Positions 8,719 to 17,680 of a stretch of DNA of 64,000 nt are shown here, piece after piece. The position numbers and the translations under genes were made by a program. Under the pieces are notes generated by a model. The model did not search any database. It saw nothing but the letters and a program-made list of their open reading frames with translations, and had not been told where the DNA came from. The first letter of the stretch is position 1. Every line of letters begins with the position of its first letter. The DNA comes from Aliidiomarina taiwanensis. GTDB lineage: Bacteria; Pseudomonadota; Gammaproteobacteria; Enterobacterales; Alteromonadaceae. The stretch lies in NCBI RefSeq assembly GCF_003987015.1, contig NZ_PIPQ01000001.1, positions 248,001 to 312,000 of the forward strand, written 5' to 3'.

Positions 8719-10566
8719 TTAGTAGTGGCGTTGCAGACGACGGCGCTCAGCTTCGCGCAGCAGCCGAGTTCGCAAGAGAGCCGCAGGGTCATCGTCTAGT
8801 TGCTTCAGTAAAGACTGCAACTGTTCACGCTCTTCTTCAGATAAATCAGCCCAAGCTGCAGGAAAACCACCTTCAGCCTGCTGGCTTTCTTCTTGCTCTT
8901 GTTCTTGCTCTAGCGATGGAGCGTGTTCTGAGTTTTGCTCGTTCTCGGTTTGCGAAGGTTGACTGGGTTCAGCCTCGTTTTGTGCCGCCTCGCGTTGGTC
9001 AGCTTCACGTTGCTCCTGCTGAGAATTGGATGTGGACTGTTCTTGGCTTTCTTGTCCAGGCTCGTCTTCACGGCTTTGCTGAGGGTCGCTTGACGCTTGT
9101 TCTGTATCGCCTTGTTGTTGCTGACTCGATGAGTCCAGAAGCTGCTCAACGAGGGCTTTGTTCGCCTCTGCTTGAGACCAACCGGGGCGTTTGGAAAGAG
9201 CGTCCTGGTATGCTTGAATAGCCGCCTCAAGCTCTCCCGCTTTCGCTAAACTGTTACCGCGATTAAAGTCTGCTTCCGCTGATGTTAATTGAGCAAAGGT
9301 GGAAGCTGCTTGTTGGTAGTCTCCTGAGCGGTAGTAAGCCATGCCTGTGAGCATGGGGTTTGCGCTCGCACTAGAAGCTGCATGGTAGTGGCCTTGTTGA
9401 TAGAGGCTTAGAGCGCGCTGTTGACTATTTTTAAAGGCTGATGCCAGAAAGGGCTCTTTTATTTGATCCTGGGCCTGTGCAAAGGGCGCATAGCTGAACG
9501 CTATTAAACAGGCGAAGGCAGGAAGCACTAGCAGTTGAGTCGCCGTATTACGTTGGATAAAACGGGGCTTAAATCCGAATAAATCAAGACCTAGCCAAAA
9601 CAGCAAAGGGAGCAGCAATAACGCAAAATAAGGCCCAAGGTCGAGCCATTCGTCGTAGTTTCCAGGGGACTGAGCCTGCTGTGCCTGTGTCTGTTTAGGG
9701 AGCTGATGAACAATGCTATGAATGTCGCTGTCGTCCGCTTGAGCATGAAAGTAACGGCCTCCAGTAAGTCGGGTGATTTGCTGTAAGTACTCCGGGTACA
9801 GTTTTGGAATAACAAGACGCCCTTGTCGGTCGCGGAGTAACTCACCTTGTTGTGTTCGCACGGGAGCACCTTCTTGACTACCAGCGGCGATGACGGACAC
9901 TCGATAGCTTTGAGTTTCTGGCAGTTGGTGAATAAACTGCTTTACTTCCTCAGCTTGGTCACGGTCAATACCTCCTGTAAGCCAAATAATGTCAGCTCGC
10001 TGGTAACCCGCCTGAGCAAGCAGTTGCTGTGCTTGTTGAAAGGCCAATAGCGGATGATTACCTGGTTCGGGCATAATTTCCGGACTGAGAGCCGACAACA
10101 TATGAAGAATGGTGTCAGGGTCTTGGGTTAAGGGGGAGACAACAAATGCATCACCAGCATAGGCAATAAGACCTGTTTGTCCGTCTGCAACCTGACTGAG
10201 TAAGTCATGTGCTTTAAATTTTAACTGTTCAAATCTGTCCGGCCTTACATCATTTGCGCGTGTGCTCAAACTGGCATCCATGATGATTACTCGACCATAG
10301 TCCAAACTATAAGTAGGCACTTGCACGCGTAGCCAGCTTGGTCCCGCTGCAGCAAGACTGGCGATAAGCCAGCAGCTAGCAGCAAGCCAAAGAATATGCT
10401 TGCCGTGCTGCTTTGCCGGCTCGGTCAGTACTGTCAATAAATGGGGTGCGACCAGGGCTTTCAAACTATGGCTACGTGCTAATTGCTTGCGCCAAGTGGG
10501 TAGCAAAACCAATAAAGGTAGAAGTGTAAGTAACCACCAAGGGCGCAGAAAGTGTAAAGCGTCCAT
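8719..10566 (-). CDS. BatB/BatC-type fusion: vWA domain plus TPR and Gln/Glu-rich tail
   Basis: Membrane protein of 615 residues joining two Bat proteins that are separate in some bacteria. Order: N-terminal membrane segments (FLRPWWLLTLLPLLVLLPTW), von Willebrand A domain with a MIDAS-type DASLS motif, further membrane segments (LGPYFALLLLPLLFWLGL and TQLLVLPAFACLIAF), TPR repeats at about 380-480 (LYQQGHYHAA, YYRSGDYQQAASTFAQL, AGELEAAIQAYQDAL) and a tail very rich in Gln, Glu and Ser. ATG 10566 has GGGAGG 8 nt upstream and overlaps the batA stop by one base (TAATG); the upstream in-frame extension lies inside batA. vWA proteins here probably work with the MoxR ATPase. Confidence 0.85.
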   Translation of the reverse strand: MDALHFLRPWWLLTLLPLLVLLPTWRKQLARSHSLKALVAPHLLTVLTEPAKQHGKHILWLAASCWLIASLAAAGPSWLRVQVPTYSLDYGRVIIMDASLSTRANDVRPDRFEQLKFKAHDLLSQVADGQTGLIAYAGDAFVVSPLTQDPDTILHMLSALSPEIMPEPGNHPLLAFQQAQQLLAQAGYQRADIIWLTGGIDRDQAEEVKQFIHQLPETQSYRVSVIAAGSQEGAPVRTQQGELLRDRQGRLVIPKLYPEYLQQITRLTGGRYFHAQADDSDIHSIVHQLPKQTQAQQAQSPGNYDEWLDLGPYFALLLLPLLFWLGLDLFGFKPRFIQRNTATQLLVLPAFACLIAFSYAPFAQAQDQIKEPFLASAFKNSQQRALSLYQQGHYHAASSASANPMLTGMAYYRSGDYQQAASTFAQLTSAEADFNRGNSLAKAGELEAAIQAYQDALSKRPGWSQAEANKALVEQLLDSSSQQQQGDTEQASSDPQQSREDEPGQESQEQSTSNSQQEQREADQREAAQNEAEPSQPSQTENEQNSEHAPSLEQEQEQEESQQAEGGFPAAWADLSEEEREQLQSLLKQLDDDPAALLRTRLLREAERRRLQRHY

Positions 10567-11573
10567 TATAAGGCCCTCCCTTGTAGGCTGCGCTGCTTCA
10601 GCCAAAATAATCCAGCATGCAGTAACACACAAAGTAAACCTAGCCCAAGTGGCCAGTGGACGAGGCTGCGCTGTGGTCGAAACTGCTGTTGCTCGCTCTG
10701 TACTGGCTCTAATTGGTCAATGAGGCTATAAATGCGTTCCATTTCTCGCACATTACGTGCGCGGAAATATTCACCACCGCTGGCATGGGCTACCTCGGTT
10801 AAAAAGGGCTCGTTCAGCTCTTGGCTGGGGTTAATGCGGCGCTCCCCAAACAAGCTTGGCACCACCATTTCATCGGCACCTATCCCAATGGTGTGAATAC
10901 GTACATCATTGTTTTTTGCAAGCAGAATGGCTTCTTCTGGGCCAATTCGGCCGGCGTTTATCATGCCGTCGGTCAGCATTAAAATAACCCGTTGTTCACT
11001 GTTACTTGTAATAAAAGACTTGATAGCAAGGCCAATGGCGTCTCCCAGGGCTGTTTGTGAGCCAACTAAGCCAAGCTCTGCTTCTTCAGCTAAGCGTGCA
11101 ACAGTGTCTAGGTCAGAAGTGAGTGGTACATACATATGGGCCGAGTCGGCATAGATAATAAGCCCTATGCGGTCGCCTTGGCGCCGACGAATAAAGTCGG
11201 CCAATATATGGTGGGCTGCATATAGCCGTGACACGGGCTGACCGTTCATGCGCATATCTTCCTGGCGCATACTGCCCGATAAATCCATAGCAATAAGAAT
11301 CTCACGGGCTTGTTGTTGGGTTGGAATGGGTTCGCCCAGCCAGCGCGGTTGAGCGGCTGCAACAACAACGCAGCACCACACAATAAACGGTAAAAAGAGT
11401 TGGCGTAAGCGCTGCAGGTTACTTAAGGAAGGGGCCTGCGTACCTGTAAGCCCACGGCTAGCACTGCCAGGAAAGTGCAGTTTTGCCGTGTCTACACCCG
11501 AGGATTTAGCAAACAGTAGCACCAAGGGTAGAGGCAGTAGTAACAACACCCAGGACCAAGCAAAGCTAAACAT
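10566..11573 (-). CDS. batA: BatA-like vWA domain membrane protein
   Basis: Inner-membrane protein of 335 residues with an N-terminal hydrophobic segment (WSWVLLLLPLPLVLLF), a second near residue 60, a von Willebrand A domain carrying the MIDAS motif DLSGS and the later Thr/Asp sites (SDLDT, MLTDGM), and a C-terminal membrane segment (WPLGLGLLCVLLHAGLFWL). It overlaps the preceding DUF4381 gene by 8 nt and the next gene by 1 nt, so translation is coupled. The family probably partners the MoxR ATPase; metal-dependent protein contacts are inferred from the MIDAS. Confidence 0.88.
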   Translation of the reverse strand: MFSFAWSWVLLLLPLPLVLLFAKSSGVDTAKLHFPGSASRGLTGTQAPSLSNLQRLRQLFLPFIVWCCVVVAAAQPRWLGEPIPTQQQAREILIAMDLSGSMRQEDMRMNGQPVSRLYAAHHILADFIRRRQGDRIGLIIYADSAHMYVPLTSDLDTVARLAEEAELGLVGSQTALGDAIGLAIKSFITSNSEQRVILMLTDGMINAGRIGPEEAILLAKNNDVRIHTIGIGADEMVVPSLFGERRINPSQELNEPFLTEVAHASGGEYFRARNVREMERIYSLIDQLEPVQSEQQQFRPQRSLVHWPLGLGLLCVLLHAGLFWLKQRSLQGRAL

Positions 11574-12045
11574 GCTCGCCTCCTTTATTTGCTAGCTTCC
11601 CCTTGCGAAGCATAGGTGCAGAATGTAACCAAGCACAGGCAAATGCATGGTACTCGGCAAATACTTGTGCATGGTCTGCTTGATACATATGGTCTGCTAT
11701 GCGTTGTAACTGAGTTTCGCTATATTGCCGCTTTGCTGGTAATTGTTGGTTTAGGAGTGACAACCAAACCAAACCTGTGGCTGCTTTTAAGTGCTGGCTT
11801 GGGAAATAATGAAGCACGACCTGTTTTAATGCATAGGATATGTCGGCAACAGAGCCTGCGTGGCGGATTGTGCGCTGGTGATGGCGAAGCACTGCGCTGG
11901 CCTTCCGGCGGCGCAATAACATATAACTTGCCAGAAAAACAGCGGCCATAATACCGGTTATGAGCAGCCACCACCCCCAAGCTAAGGGCCAGTATGAAAC
12001 CTGCTCGAGTTCAACAATGTCATGAAGTTGGGCAAGTGGGTCCAT
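11566..12045 (-). CDS. DUF4381-type small membrane protein of the MoxR/Bat operon
   Basis: Protein of 159 residues with one clear transmembrane segment near residues 22-43 (LAWGWWLLITGIMAAVFLASYMLL) followed by a basic cytosolic region. This architecture and position, between a DUF58 and a BatA gene, are typical of DUF4381. Function unknown; it is likely a membrane component of the Bat/MoxR machine. It starts 4 nt after the DUF58 gene with AGGAT upstream and overlaps batA by 8 nt. Confidence 0.75.
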   Translation of the reverse strand: MDPLAQLHDIVELEQVSYWPLAWGWWLLITGIMAAVFLASYMLLRRRKASAVLRHHQRTIRHAGSVADISYALKQVVLHYFPSQHLKAATGLVWLSLLNQQLPAKRQYSETQLQRIADHMYQADHAQVFAEYHAFACAWLHSAPMLRKGKLANKGGEHV

Positions 12046-12049
12046 ATTC

Positions 12050-13018
12050 TTATCCTCTAGACTGCATAGAAGTCGGGCTTTTTCCGTACCAAAGTTGCTG
12101 TTGTAAAGGTAGTGCCGCGCTTAAACCGAGCACCGGCACTGCAGCTTGCTTGAATAGCGCCTGTTGTTGTTCCCGCTCTGATTGGCTGTGGGCGCGATAA
12201 GCAGACAAAAACGCGTTGTTGTGCAGGGGGAGGGGAACCTGCGTGGTACCATCTTGCGCTGTGATCTGCATGGGGGCGTGCGGTAAAGCGTGTTCAAAAG
12301 GGTCGCTGACATGCAAGGCTGTTACACTGCTATGCCGTTTGAGTCCCTTTAATAAGGCCACACTGTCGTTATTGAGCTGGCGAAAGTCACTGATAATAAA
12401 AACATCAGAGCCAGGGTGGGCTAACTTAAGCAAACGCTGGAGTTGCTGATTCAAGTTTTGGGAAGCGGGTTCAGTGCTTGTTTCAGGAAATAACGTCACT
12501 AAGTGTTGAATCAGGCTTAGCACCCCACGTTGACGACCGAGTGGCTTTAGCTCACGCGCTTGTTGTTGGTCGAAAATAAGCCCACCAATACGGTCACCAC
12601 TTTTAATGGCTCCCCAGCCGATGGCAGCAGCCACATGGGCAGCAAACACCGACTTAAAAAGAAGCTGGCTACCAAAGTGCATGCTATGGCTATAGTCGAC
12701 GCAAACAAAAACGGGGCGTTCTTTTTCTTCATGAAACAACTTAGTATGGGTTTTCCCTGTGCGTGCGGTGACACGCCAGTCAATGCTTCGAATATCGTCG
12801 CCGGGTTGGTAGTGACGAACCTCATCAAATTCCATGCCGCGTCCGCGCCAAGCGCTTTTGAGCGTGCCCAATTGTGAAGAAACACCTTTATTCATGCGAA
12901 AAGGAGGGCGTAACGGTGCTTGACGGTAATACAGCAGTTCACGGCTGTTTACACGTACTCCGTTGCTTTGCCATTTCTGCAACCATGCGGTAATGGAAGA
13001 AGGTGTGAGCTGCATCAT
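12050..13018 (-). CDS. DUF58 domain protein
   Basis: Cytosolic protein of 322 residues with the DUF58 signature DIRSIDWRVTARTGKTHTK followed by a vWA-like fold containing DYSHSM (a DxSxS-type MIDAS). DUF58 proteins nearly always sit beside MoxR ATPases and are thought to be their substrates or adaptors; the specific role is not known. Its start overlaps the moxR stop by one base (TAATG); a second ATG follows immediately. Confidence 0.88.
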   Translation of the reverse strand: MMQLTPSSITAWLQKWQSNGVRVNSRELLYYRQAPLRPPFRMNKGVSSQLGTLKSAWRGRGMEFDEVRHYQPGDDIRSIDWRVTARTGKTHTKLFHEEKERPVFVCVDYSHSMHFGSQLLFKSVFAAHVAAAIGWGAIKSGDRIGGLIFDQQQARELKPLGRQRGVLSLIQHLVTLFPETSTEPASQNLNQQLQRLLKLAHPGSDVFIISDFRQLNNDSVALLKGLKRHSSVTALHVSDPFEHALPHAPMQITAQDGTTQVPLPLHNNAFLSAYRAHSQSEREQQQALFKQAAVPVLGLSAALPLQQQLWYGKSPTSMQSRG

Positions 13019-13977
13019 TACACCGCAGGGACCTGTGCTAAAATACGTTCAATGACGGTATCTTTTTGAATACCATCGGCTTCAGCTTCATAGCTTAAAA
13101 TAATTCGATGACGTAAAACCTGTGGCAATATGGCTTGTACGTCGGTAGGCGAAACAAAGTTATTGCCATTTAACCACGCCCGCGCACGAGCGCAGCGGTC
13201 AAGGGCTATGGTTGCTCGTGGGCTAGCACCCACTTGAATCCAATGAGCAAGTTCGGCGTCGTAATGCTGGGGTTGGCGCGTGGCAATAATGAGGGCCACC
13301 AAATAAGTTTCTACGGCCTCATCCATATACACATTTAAGACTTCTTTACGAGCCTGGAAAATTTTCTCTTGGCTTAGCTTTGTGAGTGGCACACCGTCGC
13401 CAGCCACGGACTCTTGGCGATTTAAGCGAAGAATTTTCTGCTCCGTTTCTGCATTCGGGTAATCAACATTCAGATGCATTAAGAAACGGTCAAGCTGTGC
13501 TTCTGGGAGAGGGTAAGTGCCTTCTTGCTCCAGGGGGTTCTGGGTGGCCATAACAGTAAACAGGGGCGGCAAAGGGTAGGTGGTTTTCCCTACCGTTATT
13601 TGACGCTCGGCCATGGCTTCCAAAAGTGCCGACTGGACCTTCGCAGGTGCACGGTTAATTTCATCCGCCAGCACTAGGTTGTGGAATAAGGGGCCGGGTT
13701 GGAACTGAAACTCGCCCGTTTCGGGGCGATAAATGTCTGTACCTGTTAAGTCGGCTGGTAATAAGTCTGGGGTGAACTGGACCCGATGAAAGTCACTTTC
13801 AATACCATTAGCGAGTGCTTGTACGGCACGGGTTTTAGCCAGTCCAGGCGGCCCTTCAACAAGTAGGTGGCCGTCTGCAAGAATCGCAATGAGTAAATGC
13901 TCAATGAGTTCGGGTTGGCCTATTACTTGGCCTTCTAAATGGGTTCGTAATTGCCCAAATTGGTCAGCAGGACTCAT
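13018..13977 (-). CDS. MoxR-family AAA+ ATPase
   Basis: Chaperone-like AAA+ ATPase, first gene of a six-gene minus-strand operon with DUF58, DUF4381 and Bat proteins. Walker A GPPGLAKT is at 42-49, Walker B is in LVLADEINRAP, and the sensor/arginine region LLEAMAERQITVGKTTYPLPPLFTVMATQNP is typical of MoxR. Length 319 fits the family. AAGGAG stands 10 nt before the ATG. The 211-bp gap to divergent fadI must carry its promoter, which I could not place with confidence. Confidence 0.92.
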   Translation of the reverse strand: MSPADQFGQLRTHLEGQVIGQPELIEHLLIAILADGHLLVEGPPGLAKTRAVQALANGIESDFHRVQFTPDLLPADLTGTDIYRPETGEFQFQPGPLFHNLVLADEINRAPAKVQSALLEAMAERQITVGKTTYPLPPLFTVMATQNPLEQEGTYPLPEAQLDRFLMHLNVDYPNAETEQKILRLNRQESVAGDGVPLTKLSQEKIFQARKEVLNVYMDEAVETYLVALIIATRQPQHYDAELAHWIQVGASPRATIALDRCARARAWLNGNNFVSPTDVQAILPQVLRHRIILSYEAEADGIQKDTVIERILAQVPAV

Positions 13978-14137
13978 AGGTTTGCAGCTCCTTATTATTA
14001 AGTTTTGTTACTAGACCTTAGTGTACGTGTTTGGTTCACGAATTGATGCAGGCTACCTCAGCTTATTTATAGGGGCCGTGTGTATATATAGGGCTTCACC
14101 ATAATATTTCCAAGCTTTCATTCAGGCTGATACATGC

Positions 14138-14143
14138 TAGAAT
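14138..14143 (+). promoter_or_regulatory. Extended -10 element of the fadIJ promoter
   Basis: TAGAAT preceded by TG and one base (TGCTAGAAT) is an extended -10; a weak -35 TTTCAT lies 16 nt upstream. Predicted start is close to 14150, immediately before the FadR-like operator. Confidence 0.5.
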
Positions 14144-14154
14144 CAGGTAAACAT

Positions 14155-14171
14155 TTGTGGTCAGACCAGCA
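14155..14171 (+). promoter_or_regulatory. FadR-like operator of fadIJ
   Basis: The 17-mer TTGTGGTCAGACCAGCA is a near-palindrome whose core TGGTC-N-GACCA matches the E. coli FadR operator core (CTGGTCNGACC). It lies just downstream of the predicted transcription start and 17 nt before the fadI ATG, the position expected for repression. A dedicated fatty-acid regulator is inferred; which protein binds is not shown by the window. Confidence 0.7.
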
Positions 14172-14188
14172 AACAAGAGGGGAAGATT

Positions 14189-15502
14189 ATGTCAACACCA
14201 CAGCAGCGTGTGCAAACACCGAATGGCGAGCGTATCGCTATTGTAGCGGGTTTGCGAACGCCCTTTGCAAAACAAGCAACTTTTTTTCATGGCGTGTCCG
14301 CTCTTGATATGGGGAAAATGGTTGTTCAAGAATTAATTCAGCGCAATGACCTTGACCCCGAGCTAGTGCAGCAGTTGGTGTTTGGGCAGGTAGTACAAAT
14401 GCCTGAAGCGCCGAATATTGCTCGCGAAATTGTACTAGGCACCAGTTTGCCTGTACATACGGACGCCTATAGCGTAAGCCGTGCCTGTGCCACAAGCTTT
14501 CAGTCGGCTGTCAATATTGCCGAGTCGATGATAGCAGGGCAAATAGATGTAGGAATTGCGGGCGGTGCTGACTCAAGTTCAGTGCTTCCTATTGGCGTGT
14601 CGAAAAAGCTCGCCCGTGCTTTAGTCGATTTAAATAAAGCCCGTAGCCTTGGCCAGCGGCTCGCTATTTTTAAACGCTTACGCCTAAAGGACTTGCTTCC
14701 TGTACCACCGGCGGTGGCAGAGTACTCAACAGGTTTGAGTATGGGGCAAACAGCCGAGCAGATGGCTAAAAGCCACAATATTTCACGCGCAGCGCAAGAT
14801 GAATTAGCCCATAACTCACACTTAAAAGCGCACGACGCATGGGAAAAAGGTTATTTAGCTGATGAAGTAATGACCGCTTACCTAGCCCCTTATAAAGAGT
14901 ATTTCGAGCGTGATAATAACGTGCGAGGGAATTCAGAGTTGGCCAGTTACAGTAAGTTAAAGCCTGTCTTTGACCGTAAGCACGGCTCTGTTACAGCGGC
15001 AAACGCCACGCCACTCACTGACGGTGCCGCTGCGGTGTTAATGATGACTGAAAGTCGTGCTAAAGCGTTAGGCTATACCCCACTGGGCTATATTCGGAGT
15101 TATGCCTTTGCTGCTATCGATGTGCATGAAGACATGTTGATGGGACCTTCTTACGCAACACCTAAGGCCTTGGATAAGGCGGGCTTGAAGCTTTCGGATC
15201 TTGACTTGATCGATATGCACGAAGCGTTTGCTGCACAAACTTTAGCCAACGTGAAAATGTTTGGTAGCAAAACATTTGCGGAAGAAAAGCTAGGCCGAAG
15301 TGAAGCTATTGGGGAAATCGACCCAGACAAATTCAATGTGTTAGGCAGCTCGATAGCCTATGGTCACCCGTTTGCGGCAACGGGAGCTCGCATGATGACG
15401 CAAATGCTACGTGAGTTACAGCGCCGTGGTGGTGGCATTGGCTTAACAACCGCATGTGCAGCAGGCGGATTAGGTGCAGCGGTAATATTGGAGACAGAAT
15501 AA
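14189..15502 (+). CDS. fadI: 3-ketoacyl-CoA thiolase FadI
   Basis: Thiolase subunit of the FadIJ beta-oxidation complex; cleaves 3-ketoacyl-CoA with CoA to acetyl-CoA and a shortened acyl-CoA in the cytosol. The 437 residues match E. coli FadI (436). Catalytic cysteine C100 is in [10 protein letters not shown], the histidine in [10 protein letters not shown] and the second cysteine in [19 protein letters not shown] precedes the ATG. The stop overlaps the fadJ start by one base, so the two subunits are translationally coupled. Confidence 0.97.
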   Translation: MSTPQQRVQTPNGERIAIVAGLRTPFAKQATFFHGVSALDMGKMVVQELIQRNDLDPELVQQLVFGQVVQMPEAPNIAREIVLGTSLPVHTDAYSVSRACATSFQSAVNIAESMIAGQIDVGIAGGADSSSVLPIGVSKKLARALVDLNKARSLGQRLAIFKRLRLKDLLPVPPAVAEYSTGLSMGQTAEQMAKSHNISRAAQDELAHNSHLKAHDAWEKGYLADEVMTAYLAPYKEYFERDNNVRGNSELASYSKLKPVFDRKHGSVTAANATPLTDGAAAVLMMTESRAKALGYTPLGYIRSYAFAAIDVHEDMLMGPSYATPKALDKAGLKLSDLDLIDMHEAFAAQTLANVKMFGSKTFAEEKLGRSEAIGEIDPDKFNVLGSSIAYGHPFAATGARMMTQMLRELQRRGGGIGLTTACAAGGLGAAVILETE

Positions 15503-17625
15503 TGACAGAAGCAAAGCAAAATGCATTTACGCTTGAGGTGCAAGAGAATGGCATAGGTGTCATTACCATTGACGTACCAGGCGAAAGCATGAATACCTTA
15601 AAAGCCAGCTTCGCAGACGAAGTAACCGAGTTGCTTGAAACCATTAAAGCGAACAGCGAGTTGAAAGGCTTGGTGTTTATTAGTGGGAAGCCAACTTCGT
15701 TTGTTGCCGGTGCCGATATACGGATGATCAATGACTGCCGTACGGCCGCCGATGCGGAAAGCCTAGCTCGCCAAGGGCAAGCGCTATTTAATGAACTGGA
15801 GTCATTACCCATTCCAGTTATCGCTGCCATACACGGACCGGCTTTAGGCGGTGGTTTAGAGTTAGCCTTAGCCTGTCATGGTCGTGTGGTGAGTGACTCC
15901 CCGAAAACGGTTTTAGGTTTACCTGAAGTGCAGCTAGGTTTATTGCCTGGCTCGGGTGGCACGCAGCGCCTGCCACGCTTAGTAGGCCTTCAACAAGGCC
16001 TCACCATGATGTTAACAGGCAAGCAATTACGCCCGAAGCAAGCGTATAAGCTAGGCTTAGTGAATGAAGTGGTACCACAAAGTATTTTGTTAGAAGCTGC
16101 GATGGAGCTTGCTTTGAAAGGCAAGCCAACAGCGCCCAAAGCAAAATTAAACACCATGGGGAAAGTTCTTGAAGGTCCTCTGAAAAGTGTTTTGTTTAGC
16201 AAGGCCCGCGAACAGGCCCAAAAGAAAGCCTTAAATAACTACCCGGCTATCGACCGCATTATTGATACGGTACGCATTGGTGCGACCCAAGGGTTTGAAG
16301 CTGGACTTGCTTATGAAGCAAAGCAATTTGGTGAGTTGGCCATGACTTCTGTGTCGAAGCAATTACGAGGCATATTTTTTGCTACCACAGAAATGAAACG
16401 GGAAACAGGTGCTGAAGGTGTGCAACCTGCGCTTATTAAAAAGGCTGCTGTGTTAGGTGGTGGTTTGATGGGTGGTGGTATTGCTCATGTGACAATTAAC
16501 AAAGCCAAGTTACCCGTACGCTTAAAAGACATTAGCAATGATGGCGTAAATAACGCGCTGGCATATCATCATAAACTGTTGGCGCCTCGGTTAAAGCGCA
16601 GACATTTGACAAAGGCTGAGTTTGAAAAGCAAATTCTCATGCTGACCGGTACGTTGGACTATTCAGGCTTTAAAGACGCAGATATTGTGGTTGAAGCGGT
16701 ATTTGAAGACTTAGAGCTAAAACAACAAATGGTAGCAGACGTGGAAACACATGGCGCAGAGCATACTATTTTCGCTACGAATACTTCGTCGTTGCCGATC
16801 ACACAGATTGCTGCGAAAGCGAAACGGCCAGAGCAGGTGATAGGTTTACACTACTTTTCACCTGTGGAGAAAATGCCACTAGCAGAAATTATTACGCATG
16901 CTAAAACTTCGCCTGAAACAATTGCAACCACGGTTGAGTTTGCTAAACGGCAAGGTAAAACCCCCATTGTGGTCGCTGACGGTGCTGGCTTTTACGTGAA
17001 TCGTATTTTAGCTCCTTATATGAATGAGGCTGCTCGCTTGCTGCTCGCTGGAGAGCCCATTGAAGCGTTAGACAAGGCATTAGTGAAGTTTGGCTTCCCA
17101 GTGGGACCTATTGCTTTGCTCGATGAGGTAGGCATAGATGTAGCCAGTAAAGTCGCGCCTATTTTAAGTAATGAACTAGGGGAACGGTTTGATGCCCCTG
17201 AAGCCTTTCAGAAATTAATAGACGACGGTCGCAAAGGCCGGAAGTCGAAGAAGGGCTTTTACCGTTACGACAGTAAGGCGAAAGGAAAAGAAGTGGACAC
17301 ATCTGTCTACTCACTGTTAGGCGTGTCACCAAATGGGAGCATGTCTACCCATGACATGGCTGAGCGCTGTGTGTTGCCCATGTTAAACGAGGCAGCCTGG
17401 TGTTTACAGGAAAACATTATCCAGTCGCCGCGAGACGGTGATATAGGTGCTATTTTTGGCATTGGCTTCCCGCCTTTCTTAGGAGGACCGTTCCGTTATA
17501 TGGACACCCTTGGCATTAAAACCTTGGTTGCACGGTTAGAAAGTTATGCAGAAAAAGAAGGCAGCCGCTTTGAGCCTTGCGATTTATTAAAAGAAATGGC
17601 TGAGAAGGAAAGCAGCTTTTACTAG
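15502..17625 (+). CDS. fadJ: Fatty-acid oxidation complex subunit alpha FadJ
   Basis: Bifunctional enoyl-CoA hydratase/3-hydroxyacyl-CoA dehydrogenase partner of FadI, 707 residues (E. coli FadJ 714). The N-terminal crotonase half shows [28 protein letters not shown] and [12 protein letters not shown] with the catalytic acids. The C-terminal half has the NAD-binding [14 protein letters not shown] and the dehydrogenase motif [20 protein letters not shown] 15502 (MTEAKQ) overlaps the fadI stop as TAATG and has GGAGAC upstream; a longer in-frame extension inside fadI does not fit the family. Confidence 0.97.
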   Translation: MTEAKQNAFTLEVQENGIGVITIDVPGESMNTLKASFADEVTELLETIKANSELKGLVFISGKPTSFVAGADIRMINDCRTAADAESLARQGQALFNELESLPIPVIAAIHGPALGGGLELALACHGRVVSDSPKTVLGLPEVQLGLLPGSGGTQRLPRLVGLQQGLTMMLTGKQLRPKQAYKLGLVNEVVPQSILLEAAMELALKGKPTAPKAKLNTMGKVLEGPLKSVLFSKAREQAQKKALNNYPAIDRIIDTVRIGATQGFEAGLAYEAKQFGELAMTSVSKQLRGIFFATTEMKRETGAEGVQPALIKKAAVLGGGLMGGGIAHVTINKAKLPVRLKDISNDGVNNALAYHHKLLAPRLKRRHLTKAEFEKQILMLTGTLDYSGFKDADIVVEAVFEDLELKQQMVADVETHGAEHTIFATNTSSLPITQIAAKAKRPEQVIGLHYFSPVEKMPLAEIITHAKTSPETIATTVEFAKRQGKTPIVVADGAGFYVNRILAPYMNEAARLLLAGEPIEALDKALVKFGFPVGPIALLDEVGIDVASKVAPILSNELGERFDAPEAFQKLIDDGRKGRKSKKGFYRYDSKAKGKEVDTSVYSLLGVSPNGSMSTHDMAERCVLPMLNEAAWCLQENIIQSPRDGDIGAIFGIGFPPFLGGPFRYMDTLGIKTLVARLESYAEKEGSRFEPCDLLKEMAEKESSFY

Positions 17626-17645
17626 TTCTTAAACACGCATGTACG

Positions 17646-17680
17646 AACCGCCTGAGCAGAGTCTGTCAGGCGGTTTTTTT
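17646..17680 (+). terminator. Intrinsic terminator of fadIJ
   Basis: Ten-bp stem AACCGCCTGA/TCAGGCGGTT, 10-nt loop and a run of seven T. The stop codon of the convergent M16 peptidase gene lies in the last bases of the T-run. Confidence 0.92.

Noticed and set aside
14238-14495. Minus-strand open frame inside fadI
   Set aside because: Antisense to conserved thiolase sequence with no supporting signals.
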